DNA from: Tardiphaga sp. 709
GTDB taxonomy: Bacteria > Pseudomonadota > Alphaproteobacteria > Rhizobiales > Xanthobacteraceae
Direction: 5' to 3'
Assembly: GCF_032401055.1 (NCBI RefSeq)
Contig: NZ_CP135529.1
Location: 2,974,501 to 3,038,500 of the forward strand
DNA: 64,000 bases
Made by a program: the position numbers and the translations under genes
Notes under the pieces: model-generated
Database searches by the model: none
What the model was told of the DNA's origin: nothing
Seen by the model: the letters and a program-made list of their open reading frames with translations, nothing else
Part shown: positions 26,156 to 35,429 of the stretch, piece by piece
How the letters are laid out: each line of letters begins with the position of its first letter
Numbering within the stretch: position 1 is the first letter of the stretch

Positions 26156-27784
26156 TCAGAACAGCTGGCTGAACAGCACGTAGAGGCTGGCCGAGAGCAT
26201 GATGGCGCAAGGCAGCGTCAGCACCCAGGCCATCAACAGGTTGCGGATGGTGGCCATCTGCAGGCCCGAACCATTCGCCGCCATGGTGCCGGCGACGCCG
26301 GACGACAGCACGTGGGTGGTCGAGACCGGCAGGCCGAAGACGTCAGCCGCGCCGATGGTCGCCGCAGCCACGAGTTCGGCCGAAGCACCCTGCGCATAGG
26401 TCAGATGCGTCTTGCCGATCTTCTCGCCGACGGTGACGACGATGCGCTTCCAGCCGACCATGGTGCCCAAACCGAGCGCGATGGCCACGGCGATCTTCAC
26501 CCAATCCGGGATGAACTTGGTCGCGGCATCGAGCGAGCCTTTATAGGCATTGAGCGTCGCGACATCTTCCTTGTTGAGGTCGTTTTCCTTGTCCTTCATC
26601 AGGAAGCGGATGGCTTCCGATGCGAGATACATGTCGTTACGGGTGTTGCCGACGGATTCCGCAGGCACCTTGTCGAGCGTGCCATAGCTGCGGACCTGAT
26701 CGCCGACCTGCTGCACGAGAACGGCGAGCGACGGATAGGTGCCTTCGCTGATCTTGCGCTGCGAGACATAGGTGGTCACCGCCGGACGGGGATCGCCGAT
26801 GATGCTGTGGCCGGCACCCTTGGCTGCGATCACCTTGGCGGCCGCGATGGAGTTGACCTGGAACTGGGCGACGCGGGATTCCGGCAATGCGCGGTTCAGC
26901 GCATAGGCGGTCGGCACGGTGCCGATCAGCACCAGCATGATCAGGCCCATGCCCTTCTGACCGTCATTCGAACCATGCGCAAACGACACGCCGGTGCAGG
27001 TCGCGATCAGGATGCCGCGGATCCACAGCGGCGGCGCCTTGTTGCCATCCGGCGCTGCGTACAAAGCGGGGTTACGCACGAGGAATTTCAGCACCAGCAG
27101 CAGGATGGCGGCGCAGGCGAAGCCGAACAGCGGCGACAGCAGCAGCGCATAGCCGATTTCGGTGGCCTTGCCCCAATCGACGCCCGAGGTGCCGTCACGG
27201 CCGCGCATCAGCGCATTGGCAATACCGACGCCGATGATCGAACCGATCAGCGTGTGCGAGCTGGAGGCCGGCAGGCCGAGATACCAGGTGCCGAGATTCC
27301 AGATGATCGCTGCGATCAGCAGCGCGAACACCATGGCAAAGCCGGCGCCGCTGGAAACCTGCAGGATCAATTCCACCGGCAGCAGCGAAACGATGCCGAA
27401 AGCCACCGCGCCCGTGGAGAACAGCACGCCGAGGAAGTTGAAGAAGCCTGACCACATCACGGCGAATTCCGCCGGCAGCGAGTGGGTGTAAATCACGGTG
27501 GCCACCGCATTGGCGGTGTCATGGAAGCCGTTGACGAATTCGAAGCCGAGCGCGATCAGCAGCGCCACGAACAGCAGGAGGTAAGGCAGATAGCTGGTGA
27601 CGCGGGTGCCGGTGGCATTGACGTCCACATAGATGCTGTAGGCGACGAACAGGAGGCCGGCGGCGAGAATGCCGAAAAACAGGATCATCGTCAGCGGGTT
27701 GAAGCCCTTGTCGAGATTGGGCCGCGATGCCGGCTCGACTGGCCCGCTTCCGGAAATGGGTTGATTGAGTGTGAAATCGGTCAT
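26156..27784 (-). CDS. pit: Low-affinity inorganic phosphate transporter (PiT family)
   Basis: A 542-residue inner-membrane symporter of the PiT family. The two inverted signature repeats are GFEFVNGFHDTANAVATVIY near the N-terminus and SFAHGSNDGQKGMGL in the centre. The C-terminal half carries GLPVSTTHVLSSGVAGTMAA, matching GLPASSSHTLIGSIIGVGIA in the first half. A hydrophilic cytoplasmic insert of about 130 residues lies between the halves (around ALPESRVAQFQVNSI to SLDAATKFIPDW). It is longer than classic PitA but common in this group. No PhoU-like (pap) gene is adjacent, unlike many PiT operons. Confidence 0.93.
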   Translation of the reverse strand: MTDFTLNQPISGSGPVEPASRPNLDKGFNPLTMILFFGILAAGLLFVAYSIYVDVNATGTRVTSYLPYLLLFVALLIALGFEFVNGFHDTANAVATVIYTHSLPAEFAVMWSGFFNFLGVLFSTGAVAFGIVSLLPVELILQVSSGAGFAMVFALLIAAIIWNLGTWYLGLPASSSHTLIGSIIGVGIANALMRGRDGTSGVDWGKATEIGYALLLSPLFGFACAAILLLVLKFLVRNPALYAAPDGNKAPPLWIRGILIATCTGVSFAHGSNDGQKGMGLIMLVLIGTVPTAYALNRALPESRVAQFQVNSIAAAKVIAAKGAGHSIIGDPRPAVTTYVSQRKISEGTYPSLAVLVQQVGDQVRSYGTLDKVPAESVGNTRNDMYLASEAIRFLMKDKENDLNKEDVATLNAYKGSLDAATKFIPDWVKIAVAIALGLGTMVGWKRIVVTVGEKIGKTHLTYAQGASAELVAAATIGAADVFGLPVSTTHVLSSGVAGTMAANGSGLQMATIRNLLMAWVLTLPCAIMLSASLYVLFSQLF

Positions 27785-27920
27785 GAAACGCCCCCGTTAC
27801 AGGTTAAGAGGCGTTAATCTCTGCACCACGGATGCGAAACCCGGATGACAGGCGCGACAATTTGTCTGTTACGGGTTGCGACAGTCATGCGTCGCCGGCG
27901 GACCGGCATGTGACAGGCGC

Positions 27921-28580
27921 TCAGATCGCCGACGCGACCTTTTCGAGTCCGATCATGCGCGCCAAAGCACGGACTTCGCGCTTCTGATCCTCACGCAACT
28001 GGAACAGCAACGGCATCGCAGCAGACTTGAGTTGCTGCACCTCGTCGCTATCGGGATCGATCGGCGGAGCGCCGGCTGAAGAATTGGCCTGTTTGGTCTC
28101 GTGGATCCTGCGCGCCACGTTGCGCAGCGCCGCTTCGACGCCGGGCCAGTAGGATTCCTGCGATGCGGTCAGATTGAGCCGCGTCTTGATCGCCGAAATC
28201 TGCGCATCGCTGAGCAGCGTATAGGTCTTCTGCACCGGCTTGGCGGTCGGCTGCGGCACCACGATCGGCGCAAGCAACGTCGAACCGGGTGCTTCGATCG
28301 GACTGTCGGATGCAAAGGCTTGGCGCAACGGACTGCCGTCAACGCTCGGGACCTGCTGCGGATCGAGCGACGCCATCATGGCGCCGGCGACTGGCAGCCT
28401 GTCTTTCTTGCCTTGGGAGTTGGAAACCGGTCCACGCGACACCGCGACCGAATTTTGCGCGGCACTGTCGTCATATGACAGCGACAGCGATGGGATGCTA
28501 TCGCGACCGAGGATGCTCGCAACAGCCACGCCGGTCAGCAACAGGCAGCCCAGCACAAGAAGGGTCAGCGCACGCGTCAA
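27921..28580 (-). CDS. Exported protein with LTxxQ-like helical domain
   Basis: A 219-residue protein with an N-terminal hydrophobic signal or anchor (ALTLLVLGCLLLTGVAVASI), a disordered central part, and a helical C-terminal domain (about 120-219). That domain starts LSDAQISAIKTRLNLTASQE and ends FQLREDQKREVRALARMIGL. The L-T-A-S-Q-E core resembles the LTxxQ motif of Spy/CpxP-like periplasmic proteins, but the match is short. A Cys at the end of the hydrophobic core lacks a convincing lipobox. Function unknown. It is single and lies downstream of an unrelated short gene on the same strand. Confidence 0.75.
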   Translation of the reverse strand: MTRALTLLVLGCLLLTGVAVASILGRDSIPSLSLSYDDSAAQNSVAVSRGPVSNSQGKKDRLPVAGAMMASLDPQQVPSVDGSPLRQAFASDSPIEAPGSTLLAPIVVPQPTAKPVQKTYTLLSDAQISAIKTRLNLTASQESYWPGVEAALRNVARRIHETKQANSSAGAPPIDPDSDEVQQLKSAAMPLLFQLREDQKREVRALARMIGLEKVASAI

Positions 28581-28683
28581 GCCAGTCTCCGAAATTCAGG
28601 ACTACCAGAGGTACCTGTCCTCACAAATGGAGATTAATTAAGGCCTAACCATACCATAACGGTGTTATAATACTTCTAGACGC

Positions 28684-28932
28684 TCAGGCGGCGTTGGCGA
28701 GAACATAGGCTTCCTGGATGTCGCTCACGATATCGGAGGCTTCCCACAGCGCATCCGGGGCGACCGATTGCATGCTGATGGTCCAGTTCGCGCCCTTTCC
28801 GGCGCGGGGCGTACTGACGATGTCGAACTGCACCTCGCGGCACAGCGGATGACGGCCGAAAGCTGCGGCCACGCGTGCTTTGATCTCCTCGATCGTGGCC
28901 GGCGTCTTCGCGAAATAGGCTTCGATATCCAT
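28684..28932 (-). CDS. Small protein of unknown function
   Basis: An 82-residue acidic cytoplasmic protein. It has a helical N-terminus (AYFAKTPATIEEIKARVAAA), the single Cys stretch HPLCREVQFDIV, and ends SDIVSDIQEAYVLANAA. No signal peptide, membrane helix or known motif is visible. The codon pattern matches neighbouring genes and the short ATG-led frame is the only coding candidate in this stretch, so I judge it genuine. It lies upstream of the LTxxQ-like gene on the same strand. Confidence 0.65.
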   Translation of the reverse strand: MDIEAYFAKTPATIEEIKARVAAAFGRHPLCREVQFDIVSTPRAGKGANWTISMQSVAPDALWEASDIVSDIQEAYVLANAA

Positions 28933-29046
28933 GATGGCCCCTGAATCGGTTGATTCCCGATCAGGGCATTGTTGGTTCCACAGGATTTAACGAATGGTTA
29001 ATTTCGCTGCGCCGTGAGCAGATTGATACCACCGCTGCGGGGAGGC

Positions 29047-31104
29047 TCAGCCCAGCAGTTGATCGAGCCGATCCCGGAGCTGATCCTGATGATACGGCTT
29101 GGCAAGCCGCGGCAGATCGACTTGAGCGCCTTCGGGCAAATCCGCATAGCCAGTGGCGAGCAGGATCGGCAGCGATGGCCGCATTTCGCGGGAATAAGCC
29201 GCAAGCTCGATGCCCGTCATGCCGGGCATCATGTGATCGGTCATCATCAGATCGAGCGGCTCGTCGCTTTTCAAAATCTCCAGCGCATGCCGCCCCGAAT
29301 TCGCGGGGATCACACGATGGCCGAGATCCTCCAGCATCTCCGTTGTCGACATCGCGATGAGGGGATCGTCATCGACGAACAGGATCACGGCAGAGCGCGC
29401 GGCATGGCGCATGACATTGGCCGTATCGACCGCCTCCGGCTTCCTGTCGGTGACCGGCAGCACGAGGGTCGCCGTCGTTCCCTTGCCGACGACGCTCGAT
29501 AGATCGAGCGTGCCGCCAAGCTGTACAGCCAGACCGTGCACCATGGACAGACCGAGACCGGTCCCCTTGCCGACCGGCTTGGTCGAGAAGAACGGCTCGA
29601 TCGCCTTCTTCAACGTCTCCGGCGACATGCCCGCGCCATTGTCGATGATCGACACCTTGAGATAGTCGCCGGGCTTCAGAACCGGGTCGCCCTTGCCGAC
29701 CCGGTGCTTCTTCACTTTGATATCGATGGAGCCGCCGTCCTGCATGGCGTCGCGCGCATTGATCGCGAGATTGAGGATGGCGAGTTCGAGTTGATTGGGA
29801 TCGATCTGCGCCCGCGGCAAATCGTCGGGAATATCGAGACGCAGCGCGACGCGCGGCCCGAGCGAGCGCTCGAGCAGATCGCTCATGCCGCGGACCAGGG
29901 CACCGAGATCGACGGCCACGGCTTTCAGATCCTGCTGCCGTGCAAAGGCCAGTAGCCGCTGCGTCAGCGAGGCGCCGCGCTCGGCGCCCTGCATCGCGCC
30001 ATCGACCAGTCGTTTCAGGCGCGGGTCGTCCGGCATGCGCTTGCGCAGCAGATCGAGATTGCCCATCACCGCCATCAGCAGATTGTTGAAGTCATGCGCG
30101 ACGCCGCCGGTGAGCTGGCCGATGGTCTCCATCTTCTGCGCCTGACGCAGTTGGTCCTGCGCCTTCTCGCGCGCCGCGACTTCCTTCATCAGGTCGTTGC
30201 TGCGTTCCTCGACGCGCTGTTCGAGCGTCGCCGTGAGCTCGGCAAGCGCGGACCGCTCCGCCGTCAACTGCTCCAGCAAATTGTCGCGATCGATATCGGC
30301 AGACTTCCGCGCCGTGATATCGACGGAGACGCCGACCAGCGTTTTCGGCTTGCCATCAGGCCCACGGACCATGCGCGCACGCGTCTCGACCCAATGCACC
30401 GAACCGTCCGGCCAGATATTGCGGTATTCGACATTGTAGTCCGCGCCGGCCATCAGCGTCGCATCGAGCGCCTGCTGGCGTTGCTCGCGATCATCGGGAT
30501 GAACCGCGGCCTGCAACTCGCTGAACGTGAACGACTGATCCGGCCGGCGGCCGAAGCATGCCTTGGTCGTATCCGAGACCTCAAGCCGAAGTTCGGGCAG
30601 ATGCAGTTCGAGCGTGCCGAGCCGTCCCGCATCGAGCGCCGTCTGCAGCAGCCCCTGACTGTCGCCGAGGTCTTCGAGAATGGCACGCGTCTGATATTGA
30701 CGCCGGCGCGCGCGGACGGCCGAACCGACGATCGAAATCAGGGTTGTCGGGTGAAACGGGCGCTCGATGAACGTCACATTGCCGAGCAACTGTCCGAGCC
30801 GCGCGGCATCCGGGTTGCGCTCCGGTCCGCCGCCCTGACGCGTCAGCAGCACGATCGGAAAATCGGACCACGACGGTTGATCGTGCAGCCAGTTGCCGAG
30901 GCCGCGTAGGTCGACGGTCTTGATCGCCTCGTCGGCGATCACGGCAACACCGGCGCCGCCCTTGATCTCCTCGAGCAGCGACAGGAAGTCCTCGCACGGC
31001 TGCGCGTAAAAACCGGCCTCGCGGATCAAGGCGGCAGCCACTGCAGAATCACGCCCTGTGGGAGCAAGGATGACAGCGCGTTCGGAGGAACGTCCCGGTT
31101 TCAC
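29047..31104 (-). CDS. Hybrid sensor histidine kinase (receiver-like, PAS, HisKA, HATPase, REC)
   Basis: A 685-residue soluble hybrid kinase. Residues 1-130 resemble a receiver whose conserved Lys position reads FIERPF, so it is probably degenerate. A PAS domain follows (about 150-285, ending LVGVSVDITARKS), then a coiled coil. HisKA follows, with phospho-His in LTGGVAHDFNNLL, then HATPase with N box LAINARDAM, DNGAGM and GKGTGLGLSMVHGLA. A C-terminal receiver has LFVDDDPL, phospho-Asp in MMTDHMMPGM, and Lys in LAKPY. There is no membrane helix. It starts with GTG overlapping the KaiC-family stop (GTGA), so it is translationally coupled to that gene and probably signals with it. Confidence 0.93.
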   Translation of the reverse strand: MKPGRSSERAVILAPTGRDSAVAAALIREAGFYAQPCEDFLSLLEEIKGGAGVAVIADEAIKTVDLRGLGNWLHDQPSWSDFPIVLLTRQGGGPERNPDAARLGQLLGNVTFIERPFHPTTLISIVGSAVRARRRQYQTRAILEDLGDSQGLLQTALDAGRLGTLELHLPELRLEVSDTTKACFGRRPDQSFTFSELQAAVHPDDREQRQQALDATLMAGADYNVEYRNIWPDGSVHWVETRARMVRGPDGKPKTLVGVSVDITARKSADIDRDNLLEQLTAERSALAELTATLEQRVEERSNDLMKEVAAREKAQDQLRQAQKMETIGQLTGGVAHDFNNLLMAVMGNLDLLRKRMPDDPRLKRLVDGAMQGAERGASLTQRLLAFARQQDLKAVAVDLGALVRGMSDLLERSLGPRVALRLDIPDDLPRAQIDPNQLELAILNLAINARDAMQDGGSIDIKVKKHRVGKGDPVLKPGDYLKVSIIDNGAGMSPETLKKAIEPFFSTKPVGKGTGLGLSMVHGLAVQLGGTLDLSSVVGKGTTATLVLPVTDRKPEAVDTANVMRHAARSAVILFVDDDPLIAMSTTEMLEDLGHRVIPANSGRHALEILKSDEPLDLMMTDHMMPGMTGIELAAYSREMRPSLPILLATGYADLPEGAQVDLPRLAKPYHQDQLRDRLDQLLG

Positions 31105-32597
31105 GCCGAGGATCCCTCGAGCAGAGCGCTTTGACCACTATAGATGGGTACGCCGCGCAACACGCCCTGGAATTCGCTCAGCGGCGCGCCGATTGTGAGA
31201 CCTCGCCCGTCGATCCGGTACTCGCGAATGGTCGACTCATGCGCGCCGGTTCGCTTCTTGATCACAGACATCGCGCGGCGCACGCTGCCGCGTGCCTCGA
31301 AGTAACGGAGCAGGATCACGGTATCGGCGAGATAGGTGACGTCCACCGGCGCCTTCATATCGCCGACGAGGCCGTGCTGCGCCACCGTCATGAAGGTCGC
31401 TGCGCCCCTGCGGTTGAGATATTGCAGTAGCTCATGCATGTGCAGGATCAGCGAGTTCTCTTCCGGCATCGAGGCCTGATAGCCATTGAGACTGTCGATC
31501 ACGACGGTCTTGATGTTGTGCTCGTCGATCTGACGACGGACGCGATGCGCAAATTCACCCGGCGACAATTCGGCGGCATCGACCTGCTCGACGAACAGAT
31601 GCCCGCTTTCCTGCATGGCGGCGAGATCGATTCCGATCCCCTTCATCCGATCGAACAGCAGTCCAAGCTCCTCGTCGAAGATAAACATGGCCGCCTTCTC
31701 GCCGCGCTTCACCGCTGCGACCACGTTGACGATCGCGGTCAGCGATTTGCCCGTGCCTGCCGGCCCCAGGATCAATGTACTCGAGCCTGTTTCGATACCG
31801 CCGCCGAGCAGTTGATCGAGCTGCGCAATGCCGCTCGACTTGGTCTTGCGATCCATGCTGTTGCGGAATTCGGACGCGACCAACCGAGGAAAGACGTTGA
31901 GGCCGCCCGTGGTGATGGTGGCATCGTGGTAGCCGCCGCGAAACTTGACACCGCGATACTTGATCACCCGCGCACGCCGACGTTCGGCACCGTAGGAGGG
32001 CGCCAGTTCTTCCAGCCGCAGCACGCCATGCGCGACGCTGTGCACTGTCTTGTCGGCCACTTCCGCCGTGAGGTCGTCGAGCAACATCACCGTCGTGCCG
32101 AATTTCGCGAAGTAATGCTTGATAGCCAGTATTTGGCGGCGATAACGCAGCGAGCTCTGCGCCAGCAGCCGGATTTCCGACAGGCTGTCCAAGACGACCC
32201 TGCTCGGCTGAGTGCGTTCCACGGCCTCGAATATCTGCTTGGTGGTTTCGCCGAGTTCGAGGTCGGACGAATAGAGCAGGCTCTGCTGCTGATCCTCGTC
32301 AAGCAGGCTTTCCGGCGGCAGGAGCTCGAAGACTTCAATGCTTTTGTCGAGGGTCCAGCCATGGGACGCTGCGCCATCGCGCAACTCACTCTCGGTCTCG
32401 GAGAGCGTGATGTAGAGACCCTTCTCTCCGACCCGCGCGCCCTCCAGCAAGAACTGCAACGCGACCGTGGTCTTGCCTGTCCCCGGCGCGCCTTCGACCA
32501 GAAAAATGTGACCTCGGGAGAATCCGCCGGAGAGGATATTATCCAATCCCCAGATGCCGGTCTTGGCTTTGTCGTCCTGCACGTGCATCGAACTCAT
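31101..32597 (-). CDS. KaiC-family double-domain ATPase
   Basis: A 498-residue protein with two RecA-like domains. Walker A motifs are GAPGTGKT at 36-43 and GPAGTGKS at 278-285. Walker B-like strands are PSRVVLDSLSEIRLL and KTVVIDSLNGYQ. Acidic residues follow the first strands (ITLSETESEL, MFIFDEELG). The layout matches cyanobacterial KaiC CI-CII, but no KaiA or KaiB is nearby and the dual Ser/Thr autophosphorylation site of CII is not obvious to me. Such KaiC-like proteins in non-cyanobacteria are often paired with a histidine kinase, as here with a four-base coupled overlap. A stress or timing role is possible but unproven. Confidence 0.9.
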   Translation of the reverse strand: MSSMHVQDDKAKTGIWGLDNILSGGFSRGHIFLVEGAPGTGKTTVALQFLLEGARVGEKGLYITLSETESELRDGAASHGWTLDKSIEVFELLPPESLLDEDQQQSLLYSSDLELGETTKQIFEAVERTQPSRVVLDSLSEIRLLAQSSLRYRRQILAIKHYFAKFGTTVMLLDDLTAEVADKTVHSVAHGVLRLEELAPSYGAERRRARVIKYRGVKFRGGYHDATITTGGLNVFPRLVASEFRNSMDRKTKSSGIAQLDQLLGGGIETGSSTLILGPAGTGKSLTAIVNVVAAVKRGEKAAMFIFDEELGLLFDRMKGIGIDLAAMQESGHLFVEQVDAAELSPGEFAHRVRRQIDEHNIKTVVIDSLNGYQASMPEENSLILHMHELLQYLNRRGAATFMTVAQHGLVGDMKAPVDVTYLADTVILLRYFEARGSVRRAMSVIKKRTGAHESTIREYRIDGRGLTIGAPLSEFQGVLRGVPIYSGQSALLEGSSA

Positions 32598-32678
32598 ACT
32601 GCCCCCTGACGCGCGATAACCGGGGCAATATCAATCGGTTCCCTGTCCAGGACAAAAATTCTAAAAGCGCGCCGATCG

Positions 32679-33452
32679 TCAACGTTTCTCAATAACCAGG
32701 CTCTGCACTGCCCGGCCGAAATAACCATTGATATCGGCGAGCTTCGACGCAGCAAGACCGGCGCCATCCGGCCCGATCCAGCTCTCCCCGTCCAGCAGGA
32801 TCCAGTCACCCACCGGCGGACGTGACAGGCTCACGGTGAGATCGGCATTCAGGAAGGTCCAGTTGTCGAAACTCAGCACCGGTGACGAGCCGTTGCTGAA
32901 GTCGGCCGCGATCACGGCACGCATCACCTGCGAGAGGCCAGCGCCTTCGACGATCGGCCGGTTGGCCCGGTACCAGATCGCGCCCGGCCCCAGCGACAGG
33001 AAGCCGCCGCGCACCGCGCGAATGGTCATGCCGGTCACGAAGGGACTGCTGGCGTAACGCGGCTCAAGCAACCCGCCCTGATCCGGCGGCGGCACCGTGA
33101 CCGGCGGATCAGTGACCTCTGGCGGCAGCGGCTGTGCCTCCGCCCTGATCTTCAGCACCGTCGCACGCACCACGACTGTGCCATTCGCCATCAGTCTGAC
33201 GCCAACGAGCTGAATCTTGCGGCCTTCCCGCAGCACCTCGGTCTCGAAGGTGAGGGGCGCCACCGGCACCGGCCGCAACAAGTCGATGGTGACACGCGTC
33301 ACATGCATCGGGCTTGCGGTGGGCATCTGCTCGGCAAGCCATGTCACCAGCGCCGATGGCGCCGAGCCGTGCTGCATGGTCTCGTTCCACGGACCCGCAG
33401 CATGCGGGCTGGTGACGACATGGTTGCCGTCCACGCGATAGATAGCGTCCAT
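32679..33452 (-). CDS. Acyl-CoA thioesterase (double hot-dog family)
   Basis: A 257-residue protein of the thioesterase-like (TesB-related, PF13622-type) family. Supporting segments are TSPHAAGPWNETMQHGSAPS at the N-terminus (the usual W-x-x-x-x-x-H-G-G site reads with a G-S variant) and VTRVTIDLLRPVPVAPLTFE. RKIQLVGVRLMANGTVVVRA follows, and FDNWTFLNADLTVSLSRPPV in the second hot-dog. It lies 24 bases after the nitronate monooxygenase gene on the same strand and is probably co-transcribed. The acyl substrate cannot be predicted. Confidence 0.82.
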   Translation of the reverse strand: MDAIYRVDGNHVVTSPHAAGPWNETMQHGSAPSALVTWLAEQMPTASPMHVTRVTIDLLRPVPVAPLTFETEVLREGRKIQLVGVRLMANGTVVVRATVLKIRAEAQPLPPEVTDPPVTVPPPDQGGLLEPRYASSPFVTGMTIRAVRGGFLSLGPGAIWYRANRPIVEGAGLSQVMRAVIAADFSNGSSPVLSFDNWTFLNADLTVSLSRPPVGDWILLDGESWIGPDGAGLAASKLADINGYFGRAVQSLVIEKR

Positions 33453-33476
33453 CAGATCGGCCTTCTCAATGCAGGA

Positions 33477-34445
33477 TCAGAGCGGCGGATCGATCGCTTC
33501 GTCGTATTCCTTCTTGAAGCGCGCAACGAGCTCGGCCACCGGCACGACCTTCGACACGCTGCCGATGCCCTGGCCGCTGCCCCAGATTTCCTTCCAGGCC
33601 TTTGGCTTGGCACGCTCGCCTGACGCGTCGGTGCCAAAATTCATCTTGGTCGGATCGGACTCCGGCAGATTGTCCGGATCCATGCCGGCGGCGACGATGG
33701 ACGGCTTCAGGTAGTTGCCGTGAACGCCGGTGAAGAGATTCGAATAGACGATGTCTTCCGAGCCGGAGGCCGCGATCATGTCCTTGTAGCCCGGCACCGC
33801 ATTGGCTTCGGTGGTGGCGATGAACGCCGAACCGATATAGGCGAAGTCGGCACCGAGGATACGCGCGGCGCGAATGGCGCGACCGTTGGCGATGGCGCCC
33901 GACAGTGCGATCGGACCGTCGAACCACTGCCGGGTCTCGGCGACGAACGCGAGCGGCGAAATCTCGCCAGCATGACCGCCGGCGCCTGCCGCAACGAGGA
34001 TCAGGCCGTCAGCCCCCTTCTCGATCGCCTTGTGCGCGAAACGCTGGTTGATGACGTCATGGAACACGATGCCGCCCCAGGCATGGGCTGCCTGATTGAG
34101 TTCCTCACGCGCGCCAAGCGAGGTGATCATCATCGGCACCTTATGCTTTTCGCAAAGCGCCATGTCCTGCTCGAGCCGGTTGTTGGACTTGTGCACGATC
34201 TGGTTGACCGCGAAGGGTGCGGAGAGCCGATCCGGATGCGCCTTGTCATGCGCGGCGAGTTCTTCCTTGATCCGGTGCAGCCACTCATCGAGCAGCGCCG
34301 CCGGACGTGCATTCAGCGCGGGAAACGCGCCGACGATTCCAGCCTTGCACTGCGCGATGACGAGATCTGGCACCGAAATGATGAACAGCGGCGAACCGAT
34401 CACGGGCAGCGACAGGCGGTTCTTGAACAAAGCCGGCATCGACAT
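33477..34445 (-). CDS. Nitronate monooxygenase family flavoprotein
   Basis: A 322-residue FMN-dependent TIM-barrel enzyme of the NMO/2-nitropropane dioxygenase family. The ATG at 34443-34445 (MSMPALFKNRLSLPVIGSPL) follows a gaggaat ribosome-binding site; the open frame extends upstream without family sequence. Conserved parts are GIVGAFPALNARP, VFHDVINQRFAHKAIEKGAD, the G-G-H-A-G flavin/substrate loop (AAGAGGHAGEISPL) and DFAYIGSAFIATTEANAV. It probably forms an operon with the thioesterase downstream. Its role could be detoxification of nitronates, or the more general enoyl reductase-like role of annotated relatives. Confidence 0.9.
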   Translation of the reverse strand: MSMPALFKNRLSLPVIGSPLFIISVPDLVIAQCKAGIVGAFPALNARPAALLDEWLHRIKEELAAHDKAHPDRLSAPFAVNQIVHKSNNRLEQDMALCEKHKVPMMITSLGAREELNQAAHAWGGIVFHDVINQRFAHKAIEKGADGLILVAAGAGGHAGEISPLAFVAETRQWFDGPIALSGAIANGRAIRAARILGADFAYIGSAFIATTEANAVPGYKDMIAASGSEDIVYSNLFTGVHGNYLKPSIVAAGMDPDNLPESDPTKMNFGTDASGERAKPKAWKEIWGSGQGIGSVSKVVPVAELVARFKKEYDEAIDPPL

Positions 34446-34606
34446 GGAAAATTCCTCGACTTCTTTTCTTGATTTGTGCGCGATCGGGCGCGCCTGCCCC
34501 CGGTCGATCCGGGAGGCCGCCGGACGATGCCAGAAGCCTGGGGCGGATGGCAATTGCGCTGCGGCAGAAAAAGCCGGGCTGAACGGCGTTGGTTTCAGTA
34601 CGCGGA

Positions 34607-34645
34607 ATAATGGGGCGCCCCACTATCCAGGTGGCGCCCCATTAT
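34607..34645. repeat. 13-bp perfect inverted repeat between GST and NMO genes
   Basis: ataatggggcgcc (34607-34619) pairs perfectly with ggcgccccattat (34633-34645) around a 13-base spacer. It lies 34 bases after the GST gene stop and about 160 bases before the nitronate monooxygenase start. There is no T run on either side, so an operator or a transcript 3'-end structure is more likely than a simple terminator. Confidence 0.6.
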
Positions 34646-34679
34646 CGGGATGACTGATCGATTATCGGCAAGCGCCCGA

Positions 34680-35369
34680 TCAAGCGGGTTCTGACATCGT
34701 CACACGATTCTTGACGCTGGGACGCTCGTTCATCCTTGCGTACCAGGCGTGGAGAGCCTCGTACTCCGCAGGCACCTCGAGCTTCACGAGACCGGCGAAG
34801 ATCAAACCGCCGATTACCGTGATATCGGCCATCGAGAAAAACTCGCCGGCAATGAACGGCTGCTTTTTCAGCACCCCGTCAAAGTACGCCATCCCCCTGA
34901 GGGCCTTGTCGCGCTGACGAAAGCCCCATTCCGCATTCTGATAAATCTCGACATCGGGTCCGAGCCCCGGTGTGGCGTGGTGAAAATAGACGCTAATGGC
35001 GTCGAGCAGCTCCAATTCGGCACGCTTGCTCATCATGTGGATCGTGCCCTTCTCGCGCGGCGTCCTCCCGGTGAGCACGGGCGCGCCGTCAAGCGCGTCG
35101 AGATATTCGGTAATGGCCGTGCATTCAGCGATGAGGGTCCCGTCGTCGAGTTCGAGCACCGGCAACGTGCCTGAATAGTTCTTGGCGAGGAATTCGGGCT
35201 TCTTGTGCTCGCCTTTCCAGAGATCAACCGACACGAACTGGACGCGCGACTGAAGGTTCTTCTCCGCCAGAGCGATCCGGACACGTCCGGGATAGGGCCC
35301 GGTGTGCCAATCGTGAATTGTCATCATCGGCAGCTTTGTCGCGTCGCCATTGGAGATCTGGGTTTTCAT
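34680..35369 (-). CDS. Glutathione S-transferase
   Basis: A 229-residue GST with a thioredoxin-like N-terminal domain (MMTIHDWHTGPYPGRVRIAL) and the GSH-binding cis-Pro and Glu-Ser-like loop YSGTLPVLELDDGTLIAEC. A helical C-terminal domain follows, including ADITVIGGLIFAGLVKLEVP. The usual catalytic Ser/Cys/Tyr near the N-terminus would be in HTGPYPGR. The start follows aggataaatta. Nine bases upstream of its ATG lies an operator-like palindrome repeated near the divergent TetR gene, so repression by that regulator is likely. Electrophile detoxification is the general family role. Confidence 0.92.
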   Translation of the reverse strand: MKTQISNGDATKLPMMTIHDWHTGPYPGRVRIALAEKNLQSRVQFVSVDLWKGEHKKPEFLAKNYSGTLPVLELDDGTLIAECTAITEYLDALDGAPVLTGRTPREKGTIHMMSKRAELELLDAISVYFHHATPGLGPDVEIYQNAEWGFRQRDKALRGMAYFDGVLKKQPFIAGEFFSMADITVIGGLIFAGLVKLEVPAEYEALHAWYARMNERPSVKNRVTMSEPA

Positions 35370-35377
35370 TAATTTAT

Positions 35378-35397
35378 CCTACCTATCAGTTGGTAGG
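35378..35397. promoter_or_regulatory. Operator-like site 1 for the TetR regulator
   Basis: cctacctatcagttggtagg: the arms cctacc and ggtagg are perfectly inverted around eight bases. It sits nine bases upstream of the GST start codon and matches site 2 at 17 of 20 positions. Binding by the divergent TetR protein is inferred. Confidence 0.7.
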
Positions 35398-35429
35398 CTA
35401 ATTTATGGCTTTGATTTACAGGCGTCAAC

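Noticed and set aside
27785-27920. Possible Pho box upstream of the PiT gene
   Set aside because: CTGTC-like words occur on the minus strand, but not with the 11-base spacing of tandem Pho box halves, so no site is claimed.
29047-32597. Complete circadian kaiABC locus
   Set aside because: Only a KaiC-like gene is present. No kaiA or kaiB frame occurs next to it, and the CII phosphorylation site was not identified.
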